Assembly: GCA_964405435.1 (NCBI GenBank)
Contig: CAYOOD010000027.1
Span: 18,287-82,286 of the forward strand
Origin: DVEG01 sp964405435
GTDB taxonomy: Bacteria > Cyanobacteriota > Cyanobacteriia > Cyanobacteriales > Oscillatoriaceae
Direction: 5' to 3'
DNA: 64,000 nt
The first letter of the stretch is position 1. The number at the start of each line of letters is the position of its first letter. Shown here in pieces: positions 52,423 through 61,065 of the stretch. The notes beneath the pieces are model-generated. The model worked only from the letters and a program-made list of their open reading frames with translations. It made no database searches and was not told the DNA's origin. A program made the translations under genes and the position numbers.

Positions 52423-53751
52423 ATGTCCCCAACTGTGGAATTCCTGATTATTTTCTTGCTGATCCTCGCCAACGCCCTTTTTGTCCTGTCAGAGATGGCC
52501 ATCGTCTCGGCTCGCAAGGTGCGGTTGCAACAGATGGCCAACCAGGGCGATGCCAAGGCGCGCGTCGCCTTGGATTTGGCCAATGCCCCGAATCAATTCC
52601 TGCCCACCGTTCAGATCGGGATCACGCTGATTGTCATCCTCTCCGGTGCCTTCGGCGAATCGACGATCGCCCGGAGGTTAGGGCCTCTCTTGGCGAGCAT
52701 CCCCGGGCTGAAGCCGTATTCGGAAGCGATCGCCTCGACAGTCGGGATTTTAACCATCACTTACCTGACCTTAATTATCGGCGAACTGGTGCCGAAGCGG
52801 CTGGCGCTCAACAATCCAGAACCCTTTGCCTCTGCTGTGGCAATACCCATGCGGATGTTAGCCACGATTGCCGCCCCGATCGTTCACCTGTTGGGCGCTT
52901 CTACAGATTTGGTCGTGCGCCTTTTGGGCATTCAACCCTCTTCCGAACCGGAAGTCACTGAGGAAGAAATTAAAGTCCTGATCGAGCAAGGAACGGAGGC
53001 GGGAACTTTCGAGCAAGCCGAACAAGATATGGTCGAGCGCGTCTTTCGTCTCGGCGATCGCCGCGTCAGTGCCTTGATGACTCCCCGCCCCGATATTGTC
53101 TGGCTCGATCTCGACGACACTGCGGAAAAAAACCGCCAAAAAATGCTCGACAGCAACCATTCTCGCTTTCCGATTTGTCAGGGCGGGCTCGACAATGTTC
53201 TCGGCGTCATTCACGTTACCGATTTATTGTCGCGCTCTCTCTCCGGCTTGTCTCTCGATTTGACGGCTTCTTTGCGGCGACCGATCTACGTCCCGGAAAG
53301 TATGCGCGGGTTGAAAGTTCTGGAGCTATTCAAGCAATCCGGCACTCACCTAGCACTGGTGGTAGACGAATACGGCGTTATTCAGGGATTGGTCACGCTC
53401 AACGACATTTTAGTCGAAATCGTCGGCGATCTTCCCTCGACCGATCAGCAAGACGAACCGCAAGCCGTGCAGCGCGAGGATGGTTCTTGGCTGTTAGATG
53501 GCATGTTGCCGGTTGAAGAATTTTTTGAGTTGTTCGATATCGAGGAGTCACCGGAAGACCGACACGGCAGCTATCACACGATGGGCGGTTTTGCGATCGC
53601 CCACTTGGGACGCATTCCCGTCGCGACCGATCGGTTTGAATGGCAGAACTTCCGGTTTGAAATTATGGATATGGACGGCAATCGCGTCGATAAAATTCTC
53701 GCGATGCCGATTCCCCCTCAGTCTCCTGCTAACTCGACCGATCGCGGCTAA
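52423..53751 (+). CDS. CNNM/CorC-type (hemolysin family) membrane protein
   Basis: A 442-residue membrane protein from ATG 52423 (MSPTVEFLIIF). The CNNM transmembrane domain (about 1-190) has several hydrophobic segments and the motifs NALFVLSEMAIVSARKVRLQ and LTLIIGELVPKRLAL. A CBS pair follows (about 205-325, MTPRPDIVWLD and VDEYGVIQGLVTLNDILVEI), then a CorC/HlyC domain (about 345-430: DGSWLLDGMLPVEEF, TMGGFAIAHLGRIP, FEIMDMDGNRVDKI). Members are linked to magnesium or cobalt export rather than hemolysis; the old name persists. An open frame extends upstream of the ATG but is not convincing. It is divergent from mfd. Confidence 0.93.
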   Translation: MSPTVEFLIIFLLILANALFVLSEMAIVSARKVRLQQMANQGDAKARVALDLANAPNQFLPTVQIGITLIVILSGAFGESTIARRLGPLLASIPGLKPYSEAIASTVGILTITYLTLIIGELVPKRLALNNPEPFASAVAIPMRMLATIAAPIVHLLGASTDLVVRLLGIQPSSEPEVTEEEIKVLIEQGTEAGTFEQAEQDMVERVFRLGDRRVSALMTPRPDIVWLDLDDTAEKNRQKMLDSNHSRFPICQGGLDNVLGVIHVTDLLSRSLSGLSLDLTASLRRPIYVPESMRGLKVLELFKQSGTHLALVVDEYGVIQGLVTLNDILVEIVGDLPSTDQQDEPQAVQREDGSWLLDGMLPVEEFFELFDIEESPEDRHGSYHTMGGFAIAHLGRIPVATDRFEWQNFRFEIMDMDGNRVDKILAMPIPPQSPANSTDRG

Positions 53752-53906
53752 TCGGTAACTGGGAATTGCGAATAGGTAATTGGGAATAATTCTGGGTTCC
53801 CAGGAGTACGCCTGGGAACCAAAAACCTTCATAAAAAAATCGTAAATTCTTTAATTTTTTTAACTAGCTGCGCAACACTTAACAGTTAATAATACACCCT
53901 ATCTAC

Positions 53907-54323
53907 ATGAGCGATTCACATTTGTCCGAGAGCCAACGCCAGCAACTCCTACAAGCAGCGCGGGAAGCAATCCAACGCGCCTATGCCCCCTATTCTCAGT
54001 TTCGCGTCGGAGCGGCGGTTCTCACCGAGCAAGGGAATCTTTTTAGCGGCTGTAATGTCGAAAATGCTTCTTACGGGTTGAGTATCTGTGCCGAAAGGGT
54101 GGCAATCTGTTCGGCAGTGGCGGCTGAAGGGAAAGACGTGAAAATCCGCGCGATCGCTGTCTTAGCACTATCGGGCGAAGAATATATCCCGACGTCTCCC
54201 TGTGGCGCTTGCCGGCAATTTATCTCGGAGTTTGGAGTCAATGCGATCGTTTTTTTTCTGGGGCGCGACGGGTTACAAGAAGCAAGGGCGGCGGAGCTTC
54301 TACCGGAAGGCTTTCGGTTGTGA
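53907..54323 (+). CDS. cdd: cytidine deaminase
   Basis: A 138-residue enzyme of the short homotetrameric type that deaminates cytidine and deoxycytidine to uridine in pyrimidine salvage. Substrate binding FRVGAAV and NVENASYG; the zinc site Cys61 and the proton-shuttling Glu63 in CAER; Cys99 and Cys102 in SPCGACRQ. The C-terminus LLPEGF is typical. The ATG at 53907 follows an AT-rich promoter region. Convergent with the next gene, stops 16 bases apart. Confidence 0.96.
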   Translation: MSDSHLSESQRQQLLQAAREAIQRAYAPYSQFRVGAAVLTEQGNLFSGCNVENASYGLSICAERVAICSAVAAEGKDVKIRAIAVLALSGEEYIPTSPCGACRQFISEFGVNAIVFFLGRDGLQEARAAELLPEGFRL

Positions 54324-54339
54324 AACACAGCCTGCCGCT

Positions 54340-54762
54340 TCAGAGAGCGGGAACGTGAACGCAGACATTGAGAAACGCGACAAATTCTTCTACAGTCGAG
54401 AGGTGGCAAACATCCAAGCGATCGCTGATATCCACTCCAAAACAGTGCAGAAAATCTTCACAAAGATTTAACTGCCAGTCGAACCAGCAAATCAAGCTGA
54501 AGTGCAAATCTCGATCCAAGCGATCGCTCGGTCGAACTCTGGCCATCGGCAAGCCAGAATATTTTTCTAAGTAGATATAGACAAAAGCAACCACCGATCT
54601 AGAAACGCCCTTCTGCCGCCAAAAACACTCAAACCAATCATCTAGCGACAGGGCAGCTCGGTGAAGCAATGCCTGATTCACCAGCCGCCTGATTTTTACA
54701 TCGGGACCGAGGTCAGTGTAGGTGCTGACACTGAATAAGAAATTTTTGAGTCTGCGCCACAT
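54340..54762 (-). CDS. conserved protein of unknown function
   Basis: A 140-residue protein from ATG 54762 (MWRRLKNFLFSVSTYTDLG); a TTG 19 codons upstream is less likely. It is rich in aromatic and acidic residues: LDDWFECFWRQKGVSRSVVA, VRPSDRLDRDLHFSLICWFD, then LCEDFLHCFGVDISDRLDV and STVEEFVAFLN. The last third has helix patterns reminiscent of acyl-carrier-like proteins (a D-x-L ahead of a final helix), but no DSL phosphopantetheine site is present. It looks like a genuine conserved cyanobacterial gene; I cannot name a function. It converges on cdd. Confidence 0.6.
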   Translation of the reverse strand: MWRRLKNFLFSVSTYTDLGPDVKIRRLVNQALLHRAALSLDDWFECFWRQKGVSRSVVAFVYIYLEKYSGLPMARVRPSDRLDRDLHFSLICWFDWQLNLCEDFLHCFGVDISDRLDVCHLSTVEEFVAFLNVCVHVPAL

Positions 54763-54918
54763 CTGCTGGTAAAATAAAGAGTCTAAAGTTGAGCCTTTCC
54801 TATAGTGTTCCCAACTCAACTTTCAGCTATCAGGCTTTGGCAAATTGTCATTGGTCAAAAGTCCGAAAGTCAGGCACAGATAACCAATGACCGGCAGATA
54901 ACCGCACAGAGATGGCAA

Positions 54919-56262
54919 TTAAGCGCAAACTTGCTGCAGGGTGGCGGTGAAGTCAGGGTAGGAGATGGCAGCGCACTCGGCGCGGTGGATGGTGGTGGTG
55001 CCTTTGGCGTTGAGCGCGGCGATCGCCAGACTCATGGCCACGCGGTGGTCGTCGTGGCTGTCTACGTCGGTGCCGGTGATAGGCTCTCCGCCGACAATCT
55101 CTAACCCGTCGGGCAATTCCGTAATGCGGGCACCCAGTCGTTGCAGTTGCGCCGCCATCACGGCGAGGCGATCGCTCTCTTTTACGCGCAATTCCTCCGC
55201 ATCCCGGATAACTGTAGTCCCTTTGGCAAACAGCGCCGCTACTGCCAAAATCGGAATTTCATCGATCAGGCGGGGAATAATATCGCCGCCGATCGTGCAA
55301 CCTGTTAACTGGCACGATCGCGCCCGCAAATCCGCCACCGGTTCCCCCGCGACGACGCGCTCGTTTTCTAATTGAATGTCGGCACCCATCATCGCCAAAG
55401 CTTCCAAAATCCCCGTGCGGGTGGGATTGACGCCGACATTTTCAATCACTAGCTCGGAATCGGGAACGATCGCCGCCGCCACCAGCCAGAAAGCGGCGGA
55501 GCTGATATCCCCCGGCACGATCACCGGCTGACCGTGTAGCTGAGCTGGCCCGGTGACGGTGACGCTGTTGGTTTCCGGATCGGTAGAAATTTCTGCCCCG
55601 AAGGCTTTGAGCATCCGCTCGCTGTGATCGCGGGACAAAGCCGGTTCGGTAACGGTGGTTTGGCCCTCTGCCGTCAGACCGGCGAGAAGGATGCAGGATT
55701 TCACCTGAGCGGAGGCGACGGGGGAATTGTAGCGAATCGGCTGCAACTGCTGCCCGCGAATCGCCAGGGGTGCCAGGGCTCCGTCTTGACGCCCCCAGAT
55801 TTGGGCTCCCATTTGCCGCAGGGGTTGGACGACGCGGGACATGGGGCGCGATCGCAGGGAACTGTCGCCGGTGACAGAGAAAAACCGTCCCGACTGTCCC
55901 GCCAGCAGTCCCAGCATCAGCCGCATGGTGGTGCCGGAATTGCCGGCATTGAGAATATCAGCAGGTTCTTGCAGTTGGTTCGCGCCAATCCCCCGCACCC
56001 GCACCAGTTGGGTATTGAGTTCGGAGATTTCCGCGCCCAGCGCCCGGAAGCAGCTCGCGGTGCTGCGCGGATCTTCTCCCAGCAGCAGCCCCTCTATCGT
56101 GGTTTCTCCAGAGGCGATCGCCCCGAGCATCAGAGCCCTGTGAGAGATTGACTTGTCCCCCGGAACCCGCACCCGCCCGGAGAGAGAATAACCTGCATTC
56201 GGTCTTTGAATTTGCAATTGCTGGTGCTGCGTGACTGCAATCATAACGGTGGAGACTGGCAT
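54919..56262 (-). CDS. aroA: 3-phosphoshikimate 1-carboxyvinyltransferase (EPSP synthase)
   Basis: A 447-residue shikimate-pathway enzyme that joins phosphoenolpyruvate to shikimate 3-phosphate. Motifs: PGDKSISHRALMLGAIASG (catalytic Lys), ILNAGNSGTTMRLMLGLLAG, SAQVKSCILLAG, DISSAAFWLVAAA, and ELRVKESDRLAVMAAQL near the C-terminus. The sequence is of the bacterial class II-like type common in cyanobacteria, with the site LNAGNSGTTMR. The start is the ATG at 56262 or the ATG six codons in (56244). Transcribed alone. Confidence 0.97.
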   Translation of the reverse strand: MPVSTVMIAVTQHQQLQIQRPNAGYSLSGRVRVPGDKSISHRALMLGAIASGETTIEGLLLGEDPRSTASCFRALGAEISELNTQLVRVRGIGANQLQEPADILNAGNSGTTMRLMLGLLAGQSGRFFSVTGDSSLRSRPMSRVVQPLRQMGAQIWGRQDGALAPLAIRGQQLQPIRYNSPVASAQVKSCILLAGLTAEGQTTVTEPALSRDHSERMLKAFGAEISTDPETNSVTVTGPAQLHGQPVIVPGDISSAAFWLVAAAIVPDSELVIENVGVNPTRTGILEALAMMGADIQLENERVVAGEPVADLRARSCQLTGCTIGGDIIPRLIDEIPILAVAALFAKGTTVIRDAEELRVKESDRLAVMAAQLQRLGARITELPDGLEIVGGEPITGTDVDSHDDHRVAMSLAIAALNAKGTTTIHRAECAAISYPDFTATLQQVCA

Positions 56263-56729
56263 TGAGATACACTAAAGGTGAATGGCGCTAGCGATCCTAC
56301 CGTTTTCTCAACTCCTCTGGAGCTTTTAACTGATAGCGCCTTTTGGCCTTGATAAAGTCCGCCAGAACCGACGCGATCTGTTATGGTATAGGAATTGGTG
56401 CCAGCTTGCGATGAGTGAATCCCTGTGAGGGACTGAAATATTGGCAATTCACTGTTAATTTTTATGGGCCAAAGGCTTTCGTGCTGGGGCAAGTGCTGGA
56501 GCGAGGAACGAGGGAGGGTGAGGGCGAAAAAGTTTCATCACCTCTGTTGCGATCGCGTGCCTGCCGCCTCGAGCCTCCTGCTTCGCGCCTGTAAGGGTTT
56601 TCTTCGCCCAGCCGTCCCCGCGACAAGCTCTCACCGCCAGATCGTCCAGAAAAACCCTCCTCAAAAACGGCGATCGCCCCAGTGTCACAACCGCTCTTTT
56701 CCTGCAAAACACAACAGTCCTCTGCAGCC
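56263..56729. other. spacer between aroA and an unknown gene
   Basis: Divergent spacer of about 470 bases. Short frames occur on both strands but look spurious. No repeat family was recognised. Promoters for both genes should lie here. Confidence 0.45.
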
Positions 56730-57221
56730 ATGCTCACCCACCATCGCAAGCCCGTTTCCCTCTCTCTCGTTTCCACAGACATGCCGATCTGGTCTGTGGT
56801 GGAAACGGCGGCTACTATCTACCAAAAAGATCGCGATCGCTATCACTTGCTGCTCAACGAACCCGCCATTCACGAAAAAATCGCCCCCCCAGGCACTCCA
56901 GAAGTCGCCACTTTACCAACAGCAGCAACCACCCGCCTGCTCTGGCTGGAATTCTCGCCCTACCGAGTCATTATGACCATGCAAGGAAATGGCCCTTTTA
57001 GTTACCGCCACCTCTGGGAGCGCGGCATGTACGGGCTCAGCCGCTACTGGCTCCAAGGCGACTCGTTCGGCAAAAATGACCAAATTCGCCTGCGAAATTT
57101 CACCCGCAATCTGACACTCGCCGGCAAACCCTTACCCGAACTGTTGCGTTTAGAATACGAGCTGTGGTCGGAAAAAGTGCAACTCGGGCGATATATTTTA
57201 AATCTGGAGATTCATCACTGA
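56730..57221 (+). CDS. conserved protein of unknown function
   Basis: A 163-residue protein from ATG 56730 (MLTHHRKPVSLSLVSTDMPI); an ATG 16 codons upstream is possible. Recognisable blocks are PIWSVVETAATIYQKDRDRY, TTRLLWLEFSPYRVIMTMQG and LWERGMYGLSRYWLQGD, with a basic, helical C-terminus. It has no signal peptide or membrane segment and no cysteine motif. The composition matches its neighbours, so it is not obviously foreign. I do not recognise the family. A dispersed palindromic repeat follows about 70 bases after the stop codon. Confidence 0.6.
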   Translation: MLTHHRKPVSLSLVSTDMPIWSVVETAATIYQKDRDRYHLLLNEPAIHEKIAPPGTPEVATLPTAATTRLLWLEFSPYRVIMTMQGNGPFSYRHLWERGMYGLSRYWLQGDSFGKNDQIRLRNFTRNLTLAGKPLPELLRLEYELWSEKVQLGRYILNLEIHH

Positions 57222-57292
57222 AATCTTTGATTGAGAACTCGCAATTTTTTAAGCACTTAAGCCTAAATCATTGCACGCTTTCCGGCAGCCTT

Positions 57293-57325
57293 CAAACCGG
57301 GTTTTCCAAAAAACCGGGTTTCTTT
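57293..57325. repeat. AAACCGGG repeat, divergent copy
   Basis: CAAACCGGGTTTTCC is followed by AAAAAACCGGGTTTC. The two halves are near-palindromic and in this copy stand mainly in the same orientation. It lies downstream of the unknown gene, where other copies may act as terminators. Confidence 0.6.
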
Positions 57326-57411
57326 CCCGTGGCTTTATTTCTGCCTGCCTACTTACAAAGATAGAAAGCTGCCTGTACTCCCCGATCGCAAATTCCCCTT
57401 TTCTCCCTATC

Positions 57412-57900
57412 CTATTCCGCTTTTTTAGACGAGGAGCCGAGGCAGTAGCTGTTAATCTCAGTTGCTAAAGCGTCTGCTTTCTGAGCCGCTTGCTCGGCGA
57501 TTTTACCAGATGCTTCTACCTCGGCTTTTGCCTTTTTCACTTTTTCTGCACCTGCTGGCGTGCTGTCAGCGCTTTTGGCGGTGACGAGGGCTGTTGCCGT
57601 GGTGCGAAAGGCTTTGCTCAAATCTTGATAGATTTGGGTGAAGCGACTCTGAAATCCTTGCAGTTGCTTGTCTTTTAACTCGATTTTCTCTAACTGAGCG
57701 ATCGCGCCGTCGAGTTCGGTTGCCAACTTTTTAGCCGCTGCTGCATCCTTGCCCTGAAAGTTGGTGACGAGGGCGTGCCCCTTGTTGATGCCGTCAATCA
57801 ATTGATTGCACTCAGCGGCTCTGTCGGAGCCACAGGCAGCCACAAGCAGCGTCACGGCGGCGCTGAGTGAAACCATAGAATATCTGTGAAGCAACTGCAT
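57412..57900 (-). CDS. exported lipoprotein with coiled coil
   Basis: A 162-residue protein from ATG 57900, with AGGAG seven bases upstream (a TTG nine codons earlier is poorer). The signal peptide ends in a lipobox LVAAC, so Cys23 should carry the lipid. The mature part is Ala/Lys/Glu/Gln-rich and helical: KDAAAAKKLATELDGAIAQL, KDKQLQGFQSRFTQIYQDL and EKVKKAKAEVEASGKIAEQA. It has two cysteines outside the lipobox (AECNQL and SYCLG). Similar small lipoproteins are common in cyanobacteria but have no known job; envelope location is inferred from the lipobox. Confidence 0.85.
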   Translation of the reverse strand: MQLLHRYSMVSLSAAVTLLVAACGSDRAAECNQLIDGINKGHALVTNFQGKDAAAAKKLATELDGAIAQLEKIELKDKQLQGFQSRFTQIYQDLSKAFRTTATALVTAKSADSTPAGAEKVKKAKAEVEASGKIAEQAAQKADALATEINSYCLGSSSKKAE

Positions 57901-58103
57901 CAACGCGCTCCTAAAAAAAGTTAACAATGTATAATGGCCTTTAACGGGGATCGCTCGGCCAACGCAGTATTATAGCAATGAGTGGCGTTCTTGTAAAGGG
58001 GTACTTGGTAAATGCGGTGCGATCGCCCTCACGGAGAGTAGGAGAGGGGGAGGAGGGGGAGAAAGTTTATTTTCTAATGGGAGATTAAAAGTGTAATCGC
58101 TGC

Positions 58104-58206
58104 CCTCCTCTTCGTTCGTAGTGAGGACTTTAGTCCTCCTCTTCGTTCGCAGTCAGAACTCTAGCCCTCCTCTTCGTTCGTAGTGAGGACTTCAGCCCTC
58201 CTCTTC
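58104..58206. repeat. three-copy tandem array of a 35-38 base unit
   Basis: Three units beginning CCTCCTCTTCGTTCG(T/C)AGT and containing GAGGACTTTAGTCCTC or a variant, head to tail. The same palindromic core (GAGGACTTCAGTCCTC) is in the repeat downstream of htpG at 24147-24278. Confidence 0.8.
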
Positions 58207-58235
58207 CAAAGATATTGCATGGAGGAAATGGCAAT

Positions 58236-58300
58236 ATAGCGTTGTTCACTCAGATGAAGTACGCAAAAGAAACCCGGCTTCTTTAAGAAGCCGGGTTTCT
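58236..58300 (+). repeat. composite repeat: TATAGC end plus perfect hairpin
   Basis: The 33-base hairpin at 58268-58300 is identical to that at 3549-3581. It is preceded by a stretch starting TATAGCGTTGTTCACT, again as at 3518. It may terminate the porin gene, whose stop codon is at 58387. Confidence 0.8.
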
Positions 58301-58386
58301 CAGTCCCTCACGAGGATAAAAACTGGTATAGGTAATGGCGAATCGCGAAGAATCCTCTCAACAATTACCCATTACCCATTCCCCAA

Positions 58387-60009
58387 CTAGAAACTAAAAG
58401 TCGTGCGCAGTGCCCCAATCACAATATCTTGATTGTCGTTATTGTGGTCGGGAGCTGTCAGCCAAATGATGCCGGGGGTGATGGCAATATTGTCCGTCAA
58501 CTTGTACTGATAAAACGCTTCTACATGCAGGGAAGTATCCTTATCTGCTCCGAAGACGTCAGGCAGCCCCGGCACTGCGGCGGAGACGCTCGACTTGCGC
58601 ACCATTGGCTCTACCCCGACGATAATCGCTGCGACATTTCCTTCTTTGCCGAGATCGGGAAATGTCAGCGTGACCGCGCCATTCCAAATATCCATATCGC
58701 CCCGGTCTATTTGCCCGCCGAGAGTGGATAAAACCTGGGTATTGGTGTAGCCAACCCAGCCGCCGATAATAAACCGCTTGCTGAGTTGCAAGGAGGCTTC
58801 TAAGCCGTAGGAGTTGCTGGAAGTCGGCAAATCCAAGCCGGCTTCATTGGAGAGCACTGTCCGCAAATTGGCGCGGTTGCTGCCGGTGAGCATGTCGTTG
58901 TTGTAGGAATTCAGGTAAGTCAGCCCGACAGTAAAGCGATCGCTCGGCTTGAAGGTAACTTGTGCCAGAGCGCCGAAGGGGCCATTAAAAAAACCATTGC
59001 CCGGTGTAGGATCGGGGGCGTTTGTCGCTAAATATCCCAAGCTGACTTCTAAGCGATCGCTGAATTCGTGCCTTACCCCAATCCCGGCATTATTAATCAG
59101 GTAATAAATCGAGTTGCGGGTGGCAAAGTTAGAAAGGGCACCGCTCGATCCGTCGCCGTCGATGTAAGGATTGACGGTATTGGCAAAGTCATCGGCAGCG
59201 CCCGCATTCGCCTCAATTGTTACCGTTGTCTTCTCGCCAAGGGGGAAAGCGTACAGCAGTGCATCTAAAGAAACGTCATTGCTCCCCGTGCCATAAGCGC
59301 CGGCAGCAAAACGCAAGTCCCCCTCGGGTGCGGGGTGGGAATTGGCAGAAAAGGCATCCAAGCCGACGATTTGCAATCGGGTTCTCAGGAGATCCTCGCC
59401 GGTGAAGCTGGTGTCGAAATTCAAGCGAGTCCGGTGCTCGAATATCGCGGTGGTATTGGTTTCTTCACCGAAACTATCTGCCGCAGCAAAGATGATTTCG
59501 CCATTTAGCTTAGTGGTGGTAGAAAATTGATTGGCTTCTAGTTCGGCGGCGCGGGCTTCTAAGGAATCGACGCGCCCCCGCAGGGTGGCGAGTTCGCCGG
59601 AGAATTCCTCCATCAGCCGCTGCAGCACGGCTAAATCTTCTCGCGTCGCCAGTCGGGAGGTATCGGGAGAGCCGATGAGTTGCGTAATGGCTTCCAAACA
59701 GGCGTTTAACCCGGCGGCGAATTCGTAGCGCGTCATGGCGCGATTGCCCCGGAAGGTGCCGTCGGGATAGCCGGCGATGCAGCGATAGCGCTCGACGAGG
59801 TTTTGCAGGGCTTGAAATGCCCAGTCTGTGGGGCGCACGTCGGAGAGTTGGGAAACCGAGGTGACTTGCTCGATCGCGGTTTCGTCGAGTTCAGCGGTTG
59901 TGTCGGCAACTGGCTCAAGAGCAGCGATCTCGCCCCCGCCTGACACGACGAGGGCTGCAGCCAGCGCTCCCGGTGTTACTTGCAATAATCTTGAGGAGAT
60001 TTTCCCCAT
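58387..60009 (-). CDS. SLH-OprB type iron-uptake porin
   Basis: A 540-residue outer membrane porin of the same family as 15493-17121. The start ATG 60009 has GAGG nine bases upstream; a GTG five codons earlier is poorer. A signal sequence is followed by an SLH domain (about 50-110: VTSVSQLSDVRPTDWAFQAL, IAGYPDGTFRGNRAMTRYEF), a coiled coil (LRGRVDSLEARAAELEANQF) and the OprB barrel ending in RTTFSF. A Fur-type box overlaps a good promoter about 150 bases upstream, so iron-dependent regulation is likely, matching the family's role in inorganic iron and ion uptake. Residues RCIAGYPDGTF and NACLEAIT carry two cysteines, one in each half of the SLH domain. Confidence 0.94.
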   Translation of the reverse strand: MGKISSRLLQVTPGALAAALVVSGGGEIAALEPVADTTAELDETAIEQVTSVSQLSDVRPTDWAFQALQNLVERYRCIAGYPDGTFRGNRAMTRYEFAAGLNACLEAITQLIGSPDTSRLATREDLAVLQRLMEEFSGELATLRGRVDSLEARAAELEANQFSTTTKLNGEIIFAAADSFGEETNTTAIFEHRTRLNFDTSFTGEDLLRTRLQIVGLDAFSANSHPAPEGDLRFAAGAYGTGSNDVSLDALLYAFPLGEKTTVTIEANAGAADDFANTVNPYIDGDGSSGALSNFATRNSIYYLINNAGIGVRHEFSDRLEVSLGYLATNAPDPTPGNGFFNGPFGALAQVTFKPSDRFTVGLTYLNSYNNDMLTGSNRANLRTVLSNEAGLDLPTSSNSYGLEASLQLSKRFIIGGWVGYTNTQVLSTLGGQIDRGDMDIWNGAVTLTFPDLGKEGNVAAIIVGVEPMVRKSSVSAAVPGLPDVFGADKDTSLHVEAFYQYKLTDNIAITPGIIWLTAPDHNNDNQDIVIGALRTTFSF

Positions 60010-60143
60010 TGTCTTTATCCTCACACCCGTAAAGTTGCTTGCTATTTGCGCTTGAAAACCCTCGCCAACCTTTATTGGGTACAGTTTCGGCTGATGTTTC
60101 CAGCTTTTCTAGAACAGCATGGGATTATACATGCGAAGTTTAC

Positions 60144-60172
60144 ATTCTATATAAAATGATAATCGTTATCAA
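60144..60172 (-). promoter_or_regulatory. sigma70-like promoter overlapped by a Fur-type box
   Basis: On the minus strand TTGATA (60172-60167) and TAGAAT (60149-60144) are separated by 17 bases, close to -35/-10 consensus. The plus strand reads TGATAATCGTTATCA (60157-60171), a near-perfect Fur 7-1-7 box, covering the -35 and part of the spacer. Iron-loaded Fur bound here would block polymerase. The promoter faces the porin gene whose start is at 60009. Confidence 0.7.
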
Positions 60173-60431
60173 GTTTTTCTGGGAATGTGGGTGGCAGCCA
60201 AACCGAACCCAGTTGATGAGTGGCAGGTTAGCAATCGGCAATTCAGCAGAGACGCCTGCGAGAAGCGCAAATCCCGTGGTTCTGCAACAGGAGCGATCGC
60301 GGGATGCTAGCCCCGAGAGGCAGGTAAAGTTCTAGAATGAAAGCGAGAGTGTCCGTGCCTTGCTTTGGCGGCGAATTCGAGGAGGACGTGCCGAGCGTGC
60401 AGGCACCAGCACAGGTTGAGGGGACAAAGAG

Positions 60432-61043
60432 ATGACCGCAGACAGCAAAGACATCAAGAGCGTCGAGAAGGGTTCTGGGGCATACCTGCCCCTGCTGATC
60501 CCGATCGCCCTAGGCATTGTGGCGATCGTCGGTGCCGAAGAAATTTTGCTGCCTCTGGTTGCGATCGCCGGGATCGGGTGGGCGTGGAAGCGCTACCAAA
60601 AACAGCAGCAAAAAAAACTAGCGCACCTGAACGCCGTTTTCTACAAGCTGATTCAGGAAAATCAGGGGCGCGTCACCGCCCTAGACTTGGCCATGAAATC
60701 CAACGTGCCCGGTTCAGAAGTACAGAAATACCTCAACGAGCGGATGAGAGAATTCTCTGCCCAACTGGAAGTAACCGAGCAAGGCGGTCTGTTGTATTAC
60801 TTTGAAACGGCTTTTTCGCCAGTTCTCAACGAATTCGCCCTCGATGACTCCTTGTACTCGCCGCTGACGCAAATCGAGCTGGCGAAACGCCTGAACGTTC
60901 ATCCCACCACCGTCAGCAAGTGGAAAAGCAAGCCAGAATTTCCCGAATGGAGCCGCAGCAAAGATCCGGAGGCGCGGGCGTGGGAATACGACGCCCTCTC
61001 AAAGCGGTTCGCTCCGTGGCGGGGCGATCGCGGCAAGAGATAG
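60432..61043 (+). CDS. membrane-anchored protein with C-terminal helix-turn-helix
   Basis: A 203-residue protein. Two adjacent hydrophobic segments (about 18-34 and 37-52: LPLLIPIALGIVAIVGAEE and LLPLVAIAGIGWAW) are followed by a basic coil RYQKQQQKK. A soluble part has a winged-helix-like region (about 65-125: GRVTALDLAMKSNVPGSEVQ, GGLLYYFE) and an HTH at about 143-166 (LTQIELAKRLNVHPTTVSKW). A DNA-binding domain on a membrane anchor is unusual; family function is unknown. The next gene starts 22 bases after the stop, so the two are probably co-transcribed. Confidence 0.75.
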   Translation: MTADSKDIKSVEKGSGAYLPLLIPIALGIVAIVGAEEILLPLVAIAGIGWAWKRYQKQQQKKLAHLNAVFYKLIQENQGRVTALDLAMKSNVPGSEVQKYLNERMREFSAQLEVTEQGGLLYYFETAFSPVLNEFALDDSLYSPLTQIELAKRLNVHPTTVSKWKSKPEFPEWSRSKDPEARAWEYDALSKRFAPWRGDRGKR

Positions 61044-61065
61044 GGCAGGCGCAGGCGCATCCGCG

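Larger units (their letters stand above)
57901..58386. other. repeat-filled spacer between lipoprotein and porin genes
   Basis: No gene is seen. It holds a GAGAG/GGGGAG purine stretch (about 58038-58068), a three-copy tandem array (58104-58206), a composite AAACCCGG hairpin (58236-58300), and ATTACCC heptamers just before the porin stop codon. Confidence 0.65.
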
